DNA of 64,000 bases, from positions 1 to 64,000 of the forward strand of contig MESA01000041.1 in NCBI GenBank assembly GCA_001770775.1, written 5' to 3'. The notes under the pieces were generated by a model. That model was given only the letters and a program-made list of their open reading frames with translations, was not told where the DNA came from and did no database searches. The DNA is from Burkholderiales bacterium RIFCSPHIGHO2_12_FULL_63_20 (lineage in GTDB: Bacteria > Pseudomonadota > Gammaproteobacteria > Burkholderiales > Burkholderiaceae_C). Made by a program: the position numbers and the translations under genes. Position 1 is the first letter of the stretch. The number at the start of each line of letters is the position of its first letter. Below are positions 34,218 through 44,043 of this stretch, one piece after another.

Positions 34218-35021
34218 ATGAACTTCGAGTTCTATAGTCAAACCGATACCGGGCGGGTGCGGACCAACAACGAGGATTCGGTCGCCTTGGATGAGAGCTG
34301 TGCTGTGGCCGTTCTGGCCGACGGCATGGGTGGCTACGCCGCCGGCGAGGTCGCCAGTGGCATGGCCTGCGATTTCATCAAGGCCGAGCTGGGCCGATGG
34401 CTGCACGAGGCCTCGGCCGCCGCCAGCGATGCCGACGTCAAGCGCGCCATGGACATCTGCGTCGACAACGCCAACCAGGCGATTTTCGGTGCCGCCAACT
34501 CCAACCCGACCTACGCCGGCATGGGCACAACCCTGGTGTTGGGCGTGTTCCGCCATGGCCGCCTGCTGATGGGTCACATTGGTGACTCGCGTGGCTACCG
34601 CTGGCGCAACGGTGTGTTGCAGCAGATCACGAAAGACCATTCGTTACTGCAGGAGCAGATCGACGCTGGCATGCTGACCCCTGAGCAGGCTCAGTTTGCC
34701 GCCAACAAAAACCTGGTCACCCGTGCCTTGGGCGTGGAGGACATGGTGCTACTGGAAACCCATCAGCACGACGTGGTGTCGGGCGATGTGTACCTGATGT
34801 GCTCAGACGGCCTGTCAGACATGTTGCGCGATGCCCAAATTGCCGAGATCATGGCCGCACACCCGAGTTTGTCCGACATGGGGGAAGCCCTTGTCGCGGC
34901 TGCGAATGAAGCGGGCGGGCGGGATAATATCGCGGTGGTGTTAGTCCGGGCTGTGGGCACAAACGAACCGTCGGCCACCAAGTCCTGGTGGCCGTTCAAG
35001 CGCCTGAGTGGGCATGCTTGA
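34218..35021 (+). CDS. PP2C-family Ser/Thr protein phosphatase
   Basis: The 267-residue soluble phosphatase has all PP2C metal ligands: Asp20 (NNED), Asp35-Gly36 (ADGMGG), Asp123 (GDSRGYR), Asp197 (SDGLSD) and Asp236 (GRDN). The start MNFEFYSQTDTGRVRTNNED is typical of bacterial Stp-like enzymes, which dephosphorylate targets of the neighbouring kinase. It begins 42 bases after the kinase stop and is followed by the FHA gene. There is no signal peptide, so it is cytoplasmic. Residues after about 250 form a short tail. Confidence 0.95.
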   Translation: MNFEFYSQTDTGRVRTNNEDSVALDESCAVAVLADGMGGYAAGEVASGMACDFIKAELGRWLHEASAAASDADVKRAMDICVDNANQAIFGAANSNPTYAGMGTTLVLGVFRHGRLLMGHIGDSRGYRWRNGVLQQITKDHSLLQEQIDAGMLTPEQAQFAANKNLVTRALGVEDMVLLETHQHDVVSGDVYLMCSDGLSDMLRDAQIAEIMAAHPSLSDMGEALVAAANEAGGRDNIAVVLVRAVGTNEPSATKSWWPFKRLSGHA

Positions 35022-35069
35022 TTGTCATTGACAGATTCAAACGATAGATCCAAACCCGAGGGGTTGCGC

Positions 35070-35828
35070 ATGGGAAAACTGGTTGTCTCGCTGGACGGCG
35101 TGGTCATCAAAGAGGTCCAACTCACCAAGGACAAGACCTCCTTGGGCCGCCGTCCCTATAACGACATCGTGATCGACAACCTGGCTGTCAGTGGTGAGCA
35201 TGCCGTGCTGCAAATGGTGGGCAGCGATGTGTTCATTGAAGACCTCAACAGCACCAACGGTACCTACATCAACGGCCGCGCGGTCAAGAAGCAACTGCTG
35301 CAGAACAACGACACGGTCGAGATCGGCAAGTACAAGATCAAGTTCATTGGTGAGGAGGGCAGCGAGTTCGAGAAGACCATGATCATGCGTCATGGCTCGC
35401 CCGCTCCCGCACCTTCGGCGTCGCCGCTGGCGGGTGGCTCACCCATGGCGGCGCCCCGTCCGGCACCTCCCTCTCCGGCCGCCACCTACACACCGCAATC
35501 CGCAGCGGGTTTTGGGCACTCGGCGCCCGGCGGTTTGGCCTCGGGCTTCGGCGGTCTCGCGCCCCAGGCACCTGCGTTCATCAAGGTGCTCAACGGCGCG
35601 GCATCGGGGCGTGAAGTGCCACTCACCAAGGTGGTGACCACGGTGGGCAAGCCCGGTGTACAGGTGGCTTCGCTCACCAAGCGCCCAGGGGGTTACGTGT
35701 TTGCACACGTGGAAGGCGCTGCCCGACCCTCGGTCAACGGCGCTCCCGTGGGGGCCGACCCCGTGCACCTCAAGAGCGGTGACGTGATCGAGTTGGCTGG
35801 CACGCAAATGCAGTTCATGCAGGGCTGA
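35070..35828 (+). CDS. FHA-domain protein
   Basis: The 252-residue protein has an N-terminal FHA fold that binds phosphothreonine. The conserved residues are Gly26-Arg27, Ser41-Gly42-x-His44 and Asn60/Asn63-Gly64 (LNSTNGTYING). A Pro/Ala/Gly-rich linker (about 95-170) joins it to a C-terminal region (about 172-252) that looks like a second, degenerate FHA fold lacking the GR/SxxH residues but keeping the final SVNGAPV...GDVIELAGTQMQF strands. ATG 35070 has GAGGGG upstream; a TTG start 48 bases earlier is possible. A Thr in FEKTMIM just after the FHA domain could be a kinase target (inference). It is the likely reader of the adjacent kinase. Confidence 0.9.
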   Translation: MGKLVVSLDGVVIKEVQLTKDKTSLGRRPYNDIVIDNLAVSGEHAVLQMVGSDVFIEDLNSTNGTYINGRAVKKQLLQNNDTVEIGKYKIKFIGEEGSEFEKTMIMRHGSPAPAPSASPLAGGSPMAAPRPAPPSPAATYTPQSAAGFGHSAPGGLASGFGGLAPQAPAFIKVLNGAASGREVPLTKVVTTVGKPGVQVASLTKRPGGYVFAHVEGAARPSVNGAPVGADPVHLKSGDVIELAGTQMQFMQG

Positions 35829-35858
35829 TGTGGCTGCCTGCGTATCAGGGAGCTTGAG

Positions 35859-36683
35859 ATGATCCGGGTATTGGGTTGTTCAGGCTCCATTGCCGCGCGG
35901 TGCCACACCACCTCGTTTCTGCTCGACGACGACATCTTGATCGATGCCGGCACTGGCGTGGGCGAGTTGCGCCTGGACGAGCTGGCCCGCATCAACCACA
36001 TCCTGATCAGCCACAGCCATCTGGATCACATTCTCAGTATTCCGTTGCTGGCTGACAGTGTGATCAAGCTGCGCATGGGCGGCGGCGGTCCGACGGCATT
36101 GCAGCCCGTGCACGTGCATGCCTTGCCGGAGACGCTGCAGTCCCTGCGCGATCACCTCTTCAATGGCGTGATCTGGCCCGATTTCACGCGTCTGCCCAGT
36201 GTGCAGCACCCCATTTTGGTGTTTCACGAGCTGGCGGTGGGCGATGTGCTGTCGTTTCCGGCACGCGGGGCGCTGCCTGAGCGGGTGGTGCATGTGCTGC
36301 CCGCTGCGCACACTGTGCCGGCTGTGGGCTTTGGCGTGGAAACTCCGCTGGGCTGGTGGGTGTTCACTGGCGACACAGGCCCGAACCCGGCGCTGTGGGA
36401 TGTGCTGGCCGGGCAGAAAATTGCGCAACTGGTGATTGAGACTGCGTTTGGTGATGAAGAGGCTTATCTGGCCGAGATCAGCGGGCACCTGTCGCCGCAG
36501 ACGCTGGCGCAAGAGCTGTTGATGTTGGATGGGGAGGTGAGTGTTTACATCACGCACCCCAAGCCGGGCGAAGTGCCGGCGGTGCTGTCACAGATTCGGG
36601 CGCTGGATACGCGGCATGTGATCGAGCCCTTGCGTGAAGGGCAGCGGTTTCATGCGCCCGTGGTGGACCGGCGGCAGATGTGA
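35859..36683 (+). CDS. metallo-beta-lactamase-fold phosphodiesterase (class II cyclic-nucleotide PDE-like)
   Basis: The 274-residue protein has the metal-binding SHSHLDH motif (His52, His54, Asp56, His57), a leading IDAGTG and a second-metal FTGDTG segment, with a late ITHPKP. The start IRVLGCSGSIAARCHTTSFLLDDD resembles class II 3',5'-cyclic-nucleotide phosphodiesterases, which hydrolyse cAMP or cGMP, so the gene may link second-messenger decay to the kinase module. Other MBL hydrolases share the fold, so the substrate is not certain. It starts 30 bases after the FHA gene and is the last gene before the pilA promoter. Confidence 0.82.
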   Translation: MIRVLGCSGSIAARCHTTSFLLDDDILIDAGTGVGELRLDELARINHILISHSHLDHILSIPLLADSVIKLRMGGGGPTALQPVHVHALPETLQSLRDHLFNGVIWPDFTRLPSVQHPILVFHELAVGDVLSFPARGALPERVVHVLPAAHTVPAVGFGVETPLGWWVFTGDTGPNPALWDVLAGQKIAQLVIETAFGDEEAYLAEISGHLSPQTLAQELLMLDGEVSVYITHPKPGEVPAVLSQIRALDTRHVIEPLREGQRFHAPVVDRRQM

Positions 36684-36820
36684 CGGAAATGGTCACTTGC
36701 GTGGGCGGGTGACATTTTGGGGAGCTGCGTTTCGAAACATTGCTGACAACTTGAGGTCGGTTTTGAGCCTCATCAAACCGTCTGCGTGGTGGAATTCACG
36801 ATTTTCGGGGTGCCGCGAGC

Positions 36821-36836
36821 TGGCACGACCCCTGCA
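36821..36836 (+). promoter_or_regulatory. sigma-54 promoter of pilA
   Basis: TGGCACGACCCCTGCA matches TGGCACG-N4-TTGCA with a single mismatch and exact GG-N10-GC spacing, 78 bases before the pilin start. pilA genes in Pseudomonas and relatives are sigma-54/PilR dependent, which supports the call. No pilS/pilR genes are in the window. Confidence 0.82.
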
Positions 36837-36913
36837 TTCAAGTGGTGTGCAACCCCAGGTCTGGGGTTTCAGACAACCGACTTTCATACGGGCCCAGTCC
36901 CAAGGAGTTGACC

Positions 36914-37462
36914 ATGCAAGTGATGAAGCAAGTTCAAAAGGGTTTCACCCTGATCGAACTGATGATCGTGGTCGCGATCATCGGTATTTTGGCTGCCGTG
37001 GCGCTGCCGGCGTATCAAGACTACACAACCCGTGCTCGTATCACGGAAGGTCTGGCTTTGGCCGGTGACGCGAAGGCCATGCTGAACACCAGCTCGGCGA
37101 CCCCCGCCGAGTTGGCGGCCACGGTCACCACGTGGAATGCCCAAGTGGGTGGTGCTGGCGCGGCTTCCAAGTACGTGAACAGCATCCAGATGGACGCAAA
37201 CGGGTCGCTGCTGGTGACTTTCAACCCAGCCAACATCGGTGGTCTCACTGCGGGCACCAACACGCTGCGCATGACGCCGTACGTGCGCTTTGGTCCCGCC
37301 GCTGGTAATGTGAACTTGCTCCCCGCTGCTCACACTGCAGGTCAGCAAGGTCCTCTGGACTGGGGCTGTGCTTCGGACACCAACACGGTGTCGACCGGTC
37401 GCAGCCTGCCTACTGCAGTCGGCACCCTGCCTGCGCGCTTCGCTCCCAGCGAATGCCGTTGA
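36914..37462 (+). CDS. pilA: type IV major pilin
   Basis: The 182-residue type IVa prepilin has a short leader ([10 protein letters not shown]) cleaved by prepilin peptidase before Phe11. The N-methylated helix start [20 protein letters not shown] carries Glu15 (mature Glu5), needed for assembly. A predicted C-terminal disulfide loop joins the Cys in DWGC and the final SECR. AAGGAG precedes ATG 36914. It follows a sigma-54-type promoter and ends at a TTCG-loop terminator. Allele-like pilins of this kind are often accompanied by TfpX/TfpZ-type accessory proteins, as here. Confidence 0.96.
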   Translation: MQVMKQVQKGFTLIELMIVVAIIGILAAVALPAYQDYTTRARITEGLALAGDAKAMLNTSSATPAELAATVTTWNAQVGGAGAASKYVNSIQMDANGSLLVTFNPANIGGLTAGTNTLRMTPYVRFGPAAGNVNLLPAAHTAGQQGPLDWGCASDTNTVSTGRSLPTAVGTLPARFAPSECR

Positions 37463-37492
37463 TCCAGGCATGAGCCTTCGGGCTTGATCAGC

Positions 37493-37516
37493 AAAAAGGG
37501 GCTTCGGCCCCTTTTT
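37493..37516. terminator. bidirectional intrinsic terminator after pilA
   Basis: AAAAAGGGGC-TTCG-GCCCCTTTTT is a perfect 10-bp stem on a TTCG loop with A and T runs, 30 bases after the pilA stop. It should reduce read-through from pilA into the pilin accessory gene. Confidence 0.92.
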
Positions 37517-37565
37517 GCATGGGGCATCCGGCAAGTTGAGAGCATGGCAAACAAGGGGTGGCACG

Positions 37566-38330
37566 GTGCTGTCAAAACAACGTTGGCGGGCTGCGAGCCT
37601 GCATGGACTGATCAGTGTGCTGGTGGCAGCGGGGGCCGCTGCGCTGGTGTTCGGGATGTGGTTTCCGGGCGCCTACCGGCACATGGCGGGTGGGGTGGGT
37701 TTGTTCACGCTCATCGTCGGTGTGGACGTGGTGCTGGGCCCTTTGCTCACCCTGGTGGCGTTCAATCCACGCAAGACACGTCGCCATCTGGCCATGGACC
37801 TGGCCGTGATCGCCCTGCTGCAACTGGCGGCGCTGGCCTATGGCCTGTTCACCGTAGCACAGGTTCGGCCGGTGGCGCTGGCGGCCGAGAACCGGCTGTT
37901 TCGTGTGGTGGCAGCACAGGACATCAAACCCGATGAGCGACATCTGGCCCCGGCTGGGCTGCAGGTGGGCTGGCGCGGGCCACGCCTGGTGGGCGTGCGG
38001 GCCGTCGCGGCGGGCGATGAGCGCCTGGACGCGATCACGTGGGCCTTGAAGGGCTATGACGTGGGCACGCGCCCCTCGTTCTGGCAAGACTATGCCCAAA
38101 CGCGTGCCCGCGTGCTGACACAGGCCCCCACGTTGACGCAAATGTTCACCGCCCAACTGGGGCACCACGCGGAGTTGGACGCGGCAGTTCGCGCCACCGG
38201 TCTGGCCCCAGACGCCTTGCGCGTGTTGCCAGTGCAGGCCAGGCAGCCCGATTGGTATGTGTTGCTGGATGCACGCGATGCCTCGGTGCGTGGCTTTGTG
38301 CGTGTGGAGGGGCTAGAGGCGCCGAAGTGA
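37566..38330 (+). CDS. TfpX/TfpZ-like type IV pilin accessory protein
   Basis: The 254-residue inner-membrane protein has three hydrophobic segments in its first half (about 12-32, 42-62 and 78-98) and a periplasmic-type C-terminal domain. The GVDVVLGPLLTLVAFNPRK segment is characteristic of TfpX/TfpZ proteins, which assist assembly of their cognate pilin. GTG 37566 is chosen because AAGGGG lies upstream; a TTG at 37515 would fall inside the pilA terminator. It probably depends on read-through or a weak promoter in the 49-base gap. Confidence 0.82.
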   Translation: MLSKQRWRAASLHGLISVLVAAGAAALVFGMWFPGAYRHMAGGVGLFTLIVGVDVVLGPLLTLVAFNPRKTRRHLAMDLAVIALLQLAALAYGLFTVAQVRPVALAAENRLFRVVAAQDIKPDERHLAPAGLQVGWRGPRLVGVRAVAAGDERLDAITWALKGYDVGTRPSFWQDYAQTRARVLTQAPTLTQMFTAQLGHHAELDAAVRATGLAPDALRVLPVQARQPDWYVLLDARDASVRGFVRVEGLEAPK

Positions 38331-38456
38331 GGTTCTTTCCTCTGACGCTGCCATGATGAACTTCGGTGGCAGTGACAGTTACCACAACTTCTGTGCTGGA
38401 GTGTGAAGGCGCCCCGGGCTAAAATGCCGGTTTTCCGTCTCTGCGCCCCTGCCACC

Positions 38457-40502
38457 ATGCCCAACTCCACCAAGAACATCACTGCCATGGCCAACGCCAT
38501 CCGTGCGCTGGCCATGGACGCCGTCCAGCAAGCCAACTCCGGTCACCCCGGTGCCCCGATGGGCATGGCCGACATGGCGGTGGCCTTGTGGGGGCGCCAT
38601 CTGCGCCACAACCCGGCGCAGCCGCAGTGGGCTGACCGCGACCGCTTTGTGCTGTCCAACGGTCATGCGTCGATGCTGATCTACTCTCTGCTGCATCTCA
38701 CCGGCTACGACCTGTCGATCGACGACCTCAAGGCCTTCCGCCAGATGCACAGCAAGACCCCCGGTCACCCCGAAGTGGGCATCACCCCGGGCGTGGAAAC
38801 GACCACGGGCCCGCTGGGGCAGGGCATCACCAATGCCGTGGGCATGGCCCTGGCCGAGAAGCTGCTGGCCACCGAGTTCAACCGCGAAGGCCACAGCATC
38901 GTCAACCACTACACCTACGCCTTCTTGGGCGATGGGTGCCTGATGGAAGGCATCAGCCACGAGGCTTGCGCGCTGGCGGGCGCCTGGAAGCTCAACAAGC
39001 TGATTGCCCTGTACGACGACAACGGCATTTCCATCGACGGTCAGGTCACACCCTGGTTCATCGACAACACGCCGCAGCGATTTGCGGCCTATGGCTGGAA
39101 CGTGATCGACGCGGTGGATGGCCATGACGTGGACGCCATCGACGGCGCCATCGAAAAGGCCAAGCTGAGCACCGACAAGCCCACGCTGATCGTCTGCAAG
39201 ACGTCCATTGGCCATGGTTCGCCCAACCGCGCCAACACCGCCAAGGCCCACGGCGAGCCTCTGGGCCCCGACGAAATCAAGCTGACCCGCGAGAACCTGG
39301 GCTGGACGCATGGCGCGTTCGAGATCCCGGCTGAGGTCTATGAAGACTGGAATGCCAAGGCCGATGGTGAGCTGCTGGTCAACGACTGGGACCAGCGCTT
39401 TGCCGCTTACGCCAAGGCTTTCCCTGAACAGGCTGCCGAGTTCACCCGGCGCATGGCTGGCGAGCTGCCGGAGAACTTCGCCGAGATCGCCGTGCAGGCC
39501 GTGGCCGCAGCGCACGACAAGGCCGAGACCGTGGCCAGCCGCAAGGCCAGCCAGATCGCGCTGGAGTTCTTCACCGCCGGTGTGCCGGAAATGCTGGGCG
39601 GCTCGGCTGACCTGACCGGCTCGAACCTGACCAACACCAAGAGTACCCCCGCCTTCCGCGTGGACGACGAAGGCAAGGTCGTGACCACCGATGGCAAGCC
39701 TGGCCGCCACATCAACTACGGTGTGCGCGAGTTCGGCATGGCCGCCATCATGAACGGCGTGGCCCTGCACGGTGGCTACATCCCCTACGCCGGCACCTTC
39801 CTGACCTTCTCGGACTACAGCCGCAACGCCATCCGCATGGCCGCGCTGATGAAGGCCCGCGTGGTGCACGTGTTCACCCACGACTCCATCGGTCTGGGCG
39901 AAGACGGCCCGACCCACCAGTCGGTCGAGCACGCCGCCAGCCTGCGTCTGATCCCGGGTCTGGACGTGTGGCGTCCGGCCGATACGACGGAAACCGCCGT
40001 GGCTTGGTCGATGGCCCTGGCCAACAAGCACCGCCCCAGCGCGCTGCTGTTGTCGCGCCAGAACCTGCCTTACGCCCCCAAGGCCGATGCCGACGTGATC
40101 ACCCAAGGTGCTTACGTGCTGGCCGAGCCGGCTGAAGTGGGCCTGAAGAAGAAGCCTGTGGCCGTGATCATTGCCACCGGTTCGGAAGTGCAGCTCGCCT
40201 TGCACGCACAGCAGCAACTGGCCGAGCTGAAGATTCCGGTGCGCGTGGTGTCGATGCCTTCGACCACGGTGTTCGACCGTCAGCCGATGGACTACAAGAA
40301 AGCTGTGCTGCCCAACAAGCTGCCGCGCATTGCCATTGAAGCCGGTGTGACCGACTTCTGGTGGAAGTATGGCTGTGACGCCGTGATCGGCATCGACAGC
40401 TACGGTGAGTCGGCTCCGGCTGGCGTGCTGTTCAAGCACTTTGGCTTCACCACCGAGAACGTGGTGGCGACGGTCCGTAAGGTGCTGTCCAAGAAGAAGT
40501 AA
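38457..40502 (+). CDS. tkt: transketolase
   Basis: Transketolase exchanges two-carbon units between sugar phosphates in the pentose phosphate pathway using thiamine diphosphate. The 681-residue protein has the TPP motif [20 protein letters not shown]...DDNG near residues 160-188. The transketolase signature GEDGPTHQ is near 480, with catalytic His residues in NSGHPG and GHGSPN. ATG 38457 is used; a TAAAAT box at 38420 is a possible -10. gap follows 39 bases later, so the two are probably cotranscribed. Confidence 0.97.
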   Translation: MPNSTKNITAMANAIRALAMDAVQQANSGHPGAPMGMADMAVALWGRHLRHNPAQPQWADRDRFVLSNGHASMLIYSLLHLTGYDLSIDDLKAFRQMHSKTPGHPEVGITPGVETTTGPLGQGITNAVGMALAEKLLATEFNREGHSIVNHYTYAFLGDGCLMEGISHEACALAGAWKLNKLIALYDDNGISIDGQVTPWFIDNTPQRFAAYGWNVIDAVDGHDVDAIDGAIEKAKLSTDKPTLIVCKTSIGHGSPNRANTAKAHGEPLGPDEIKLTRENLGWTHGAFEIPAEVYEDWNAKADGELLVNDWDQRFAAYAKAFPEQAAEFTRRMAGELPENFAEIAVQAVAAAHDKAETVASRKASQIALEFFTAGVPEMLGGSADLTGSNLTNTKSTPAFRVDDEGKVVTTDGKPGRHINYGVREFGMAAIMNGVALHGGYIPYAGTFLTFSDYSRNAIRMAALMKARVVHVFTHDSIGLGEDGPTHQSVEHAASLRLIPGLDVWRPADTTETAVAWSMALANKHRPSALLLSRQNLPYAPKADADVITQGAYVLAEPAEVGLKKKPVAVIIATGSEVQLALHAQQQLAELKIPVRVVSMPSTTVFDRQPMDYKKAVLPNKLPRIAIEAGVTDFWWKYGCDAVIGIDSYGESAPAGVLFKHFGFTTENVVATVRKVLSKKK

Positions 40503-41543
<1,041 letters not shown>

Positions 41544-41588
41544 TCTGACCGGTGTGGGTGGCTGAGGCCACCTGCTCGTTGATCGAAG

Positions 41589-41623
41589 AACCTCCCCGGT
41601 CTCAGGCCTGGGGAGGTTTTTTT
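41589..41623 (+). terminator. intrinsic terminator of tkt-gap
   Basis: AACCTCCCC pairs with GGGGAGGTT around a 12-base loop, and seven T follow. It lies 46 bases after the gap stop and 28 bases before the stop of the convergent SPOR gene. Confidence 0.92.
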
Positions 41624-41651
41624 GTGCCTGAGGCGGACAGCCGCTGGCGTG

Positions 41652-42464
41652 TCAAGGGCACGCCGCAAAGCGCTTGCCCTGAGGCAGTCGCACGCCGTTG
41701 AGGCTGGTCTGCATGCTGGCGGTGGCCTGCGGCACGATGACGTTCTGGGCCTGCATGCGCGGGCGGATGATGACCACGCGGGCCGAGCGCACGCCGCGTG
41801 CCTTGAGTTGGTTGAGCGCCGCTTGCGCGTCTTGCGCCTGCTCGTAGCGGCCCAGCACGAAGCCATTGGCCAAGCTGGTGGGGGTGCGCACTTCGCGGAA
41901 GGTGATGCCGCCCAAGGCCTTGAGCTCGGCCTGTTTGCGGTTGAAGAGTTCGCGGTCAGGGTAGGGGCCCATGTAGACGAACCAGAGGCCGTCGAGGGTG
42001 ACGTCTTCGGTGCGCCAGCTTTCGCGGGGCACGATGCCTTGCAGGTTCGAGGTCACGATGCCCATCTCGACCGAGCCGAAGGGGCCGGCAGCCAGGCAGG
42101 CGGTGGGGGCCGCGGCGGCGTTGGCCGGTGTGGCCGTGCTGGCTTGCGCCGCGTTGGTGTCCGATGCCGCTTCACCGGGTGTCTGGGGGAGTGCGGCAGG
42201 CAGCACGGCGCCGTCGTCGCCTTCGGAGGCTGCCGAGGCCGCTGAAGCAATGGCTTGCGCCAAGGCGGCCGACGCGGCGCTGGCCGAGGGCATGACCTCA
42301 GGGGGGATCACTTCCAGTTGGTCAGCATGGCGCTGCAGGGTCAGGCGCTGGGGTTCGTGCTGCTGAGAGGGGTGAACACCCACCACGGTGGTGAGCCAAC
42401 CCTGGGTCCAACTGAAAAAGGCCAGGTTGAGAAGCAGCAGGATCAGCACCAGGGAGCGCAGCAT
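41652..42464 (-). CDS. SPOR-domain membrane protein
   Basis: The 270-residue protein has one N-terminal membrane helix (MLRSLVLILLLLNLAFFSW), an Ala-rich low-complexity periplasmic linker (about 55-125) and a C-terminal SPOR-like domain (about 130-215: GPFGSVEMG, LDGLWFVYMGPYPDRE, GFVLGRYEQAQDAQAAL). SPOR domains bind denuded peptidoglycan at septa, so a cell-division or wall role is likely. Start 42464 places the helix at the N-terminus. It follows birA by 47 bases on the same strand. No catalytic motif is present. Confidence 0.8.
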   Translation of the reverse strand: MLRSLVLILLLLNLAFFSWTQGWLTTVVGVHPSQQHEPQRLTLQRHADQLEVIPPEVMPSASAASAALAQAIASAASAASEGDDGAVLPAALPQTPGEAASDTNAAQASTATPANAAAAPTACLAAGPFGSVEMGIVTSNLQGIVPRESWRTEDVTLDGLWFVYMGPYPDRELFNRKQAELKALGGITFREVRTPTSLANGFVLGRYEQAQDAQAALNQLKARGVRSARVVIIRPRMQAQNVIVPQATASMQTSLNGVRLPQGKRFAACP

Positions 42465-42511
42465 GGGCGAGGGGGCCGGGTCAGGTCGGGAGAGGTTGAA
42501 AGGGACGGGTG

Positions 42512-43423
42512 TCAGGCGGTATGAGGGCGCACGCTGACGTCGCCACTGTGCCATGCCTGCACACCCTGTTCAGTATGCACGAGCAAGGCGCCCTGGGCGT
42601 CTACGCCTTGCGCAACACCCGTCTGAGTAGGTGGGTGGCCGTCGGCCGGATACTGGCCCGGCGTGCTCCACAGGCCCACGCCTTGCCCCCGCAAGACGTC
42701 CCGCTGGGCATAGGCGGCTTGCAGGGGGGCAAAGCCCTGCTTGGCGAAGGCCTGTACGCCGCTGATCAGGGCGGGGGCCATCCAGGCCCACACGTCGCCG
42801 ATGCGGGGGGGCGTGGCGGGATCGACCTCGGCCAGACTGGCGGAACCTTCTGGGGCCGAGCCCGGGTGCACGTTGAGCCCCACGCCGATGACCACCCAGC
42901 GCTGCCCGTCCGGCAAGCCGGGGGCAGGGCTGGCTTCGATGAGGATGCCGCCGAGCTTGCGGCCCGCCAGCCACAGGTCGTTGGGCCATTTCAGGCCGAC
43001 GGGGCCCAGGGGCCAGGGCGCACCGAGGCCAGCATCAAGTGCCTCGGCCAGGGCGAGCCCCACAGCCAGCGACAAGGCGCTGGCACCACCGGGGATGTGG
43101 GCCAGGTCGAGGGGCAGGCCCAGGGAGAAGGTCAGGGTGTCGCCTGGCTCAGCCTGCCAGCTGCGGCCCAGGCGACCGCGTCCGGCGGTCTGGCGGGCAG
43201 CAGCGAGCAGGGTGGGCGCGGTCTCACCCCGGCGTCCGCGCGCCATCAGCTCGGTGTTGGTGGAGCCCAGCTCGGGCAGAACCTCGATGCTCAGGCCAGG
43301 GCAAGTGGCCGCACTGGCCAGCCAGATGCGCTCGGCCGCGCCGTTCAGCTCGGCCAGCACCGGCGCCAGCGCGCCGTGCGTGGGGTCGCTCTCGGGGTCG
43401 GGGCGGGCGTCTGGCAGCGTCAT
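42512..43423 (-). CDS. birA: biotin-[acetyl-CoA-carboxylase] ligase
   Basis: The 303-residue enzyme attaches biotin to the carboxyl carrier protein via biotinyl-AMP. Conserved motifs are STNTELM, the GRGRLGRSW biotinyl-AMP loop and KWPNDLW; a C-terminal SH3-like part ends the chain. There is no N-terminal winged helix, so it is a ligase without the repressor function of E. coli BirA. It lies 4 bases downstream of the SET-domain gene and upstream of the SPOR gene, in one probable operon. Confidence 0.94.
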   Translation of the reverse strand: MTLPDARPDPESDPTHGALAPVLAELNGAAERIWLASAATCPGLSIEVLPELGSTNTELMARGRRGETAPTLLAAARQTAGRGRLGRSWQAEPGDTLTFSLGLPLDLAHIPGGASALSLAVGLALAEALDAGLGAPWPLGPVGLKWPNDLWLAGRKLGGILIEASPAPGLPDGQRWVVIGVGLNVHPGSAPEGSASLAEVDPATPPRIGDVWAWMAPALISGVQAFAKQGFAPLQAAYAQRDVLRGQGVGLWSTPGQYPADGHPPTQTGVAQGVDAQGALLVHTEQGVQAWHSGDVSVRPHTA

Positions 43424-43427
43424 GGGC

Positions 43428-43949
43428 TCAACGGCGGCGTTTGGAGGCCAGCATGGTGCCGCGACAGGTGGGGGCGCCGCACCAGCAGGCGTATTCCTTC
43501 TTCAACTTGGGTGTCATGCGGGCGTCGATGACCAGGCCGTAGTCGAAGAAGAGCTCTTCACCGGGGGCGATGTCGCGCAAGGCGTCGAGGAAGACGCGGT
43601 TGCCGACCTGCTCGGCTTCGAGGTTGGGCTCACACGAGTGATTGATCCACTTGGCCGAGTTGCCTTCGTGCTTGCCGTCGATGACGTGGCCGTCGTCGAG
43701 GTGGAAGTAGAAGGTGTGGTTGGGCTGTTCGGGGTCGTGGGGGTGGCGGTCGAGCGCCTCTTCCCAGGTGATGATTTCGCCCTTGTACTCGAGCACGCGC
43801 TCGCCGGCCTGGATGGGGCGCACGGCATAGACGCCTTTACCGTGGATGCCTGAGTCACGCACCTGGGTGCGGCGGCCGTGGCCAGCGGCCTTGTCGCTGT
43901 GCGCGGCGGTGCGGGCGGCGGGCGTGGGTTTGTGCGCGGCTTGCGTCAT
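43428..43949 (-). CDS. SET-domain protein-lysine methyltransferase-like protein
   Basis: The 173-residue protein has a full SET core: GKGVYAVRPIQAGERVLEY near residues 37-55, the pseudoknot motif NHSCEPN at 103-109 and ELFFDYG at 132-138. A post-SET cysteine cluster follows (Cys155, Cys157, Cys162). The family transfers methyl from SAM to lysine; substrates of bacterial members are mostly unknown. The basic Ala-rich first 25 residues and KRRR end suggest affinity for nucleic acid or acidic partners (inference). It is divergent from topB and starts an operon with birA. Confidence 0.88.
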   Translation of the reverse strand: MTQAAHKPTPAARTAAHSDKAAGHGRRTQVRDSGIHGKGVYAVRPIQAGERVLEYKGEIITWEEALDRHPHDPEQPNHTFYFHLDDGHVIDGKHEGNSAKWINHSCEPNLEAEQVGNRVFLDALRDIAPGEELFFDYGLVIDARMTPKLKKEYACWCGAPTCRGTMLASKRRR

Positions 43950-43957
43950 CGACCAGT

Positions 43958-44039
43958 GTGTTTATATTGAAATGTGCGGGTGCGCGCGTGTGTGCGCGCG
44001 AGAAACCCGATTGTATGAACGGTTTGCATATATAAACAC
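43958..44039. promoter_or_regulatory. 10-bp inverted repeat spanning the SET/topB divergent promoter region
   Basis: GTGTTTATAT (43958-43967) and ATATAAACAC (44030-44039) are perfect inverted repeats at the two ends of a 94-base intergenic region, close to the start codons of SET and topB. A GC-rich alternating stretch (CGCGCG-TGTGTG-CGCGCG) lies between them. They could be paired operators for both genes or the AT-rich -10 regions of the two promoters. Confidence 0.4.
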
Positions 44040-44043
44040 GCCC

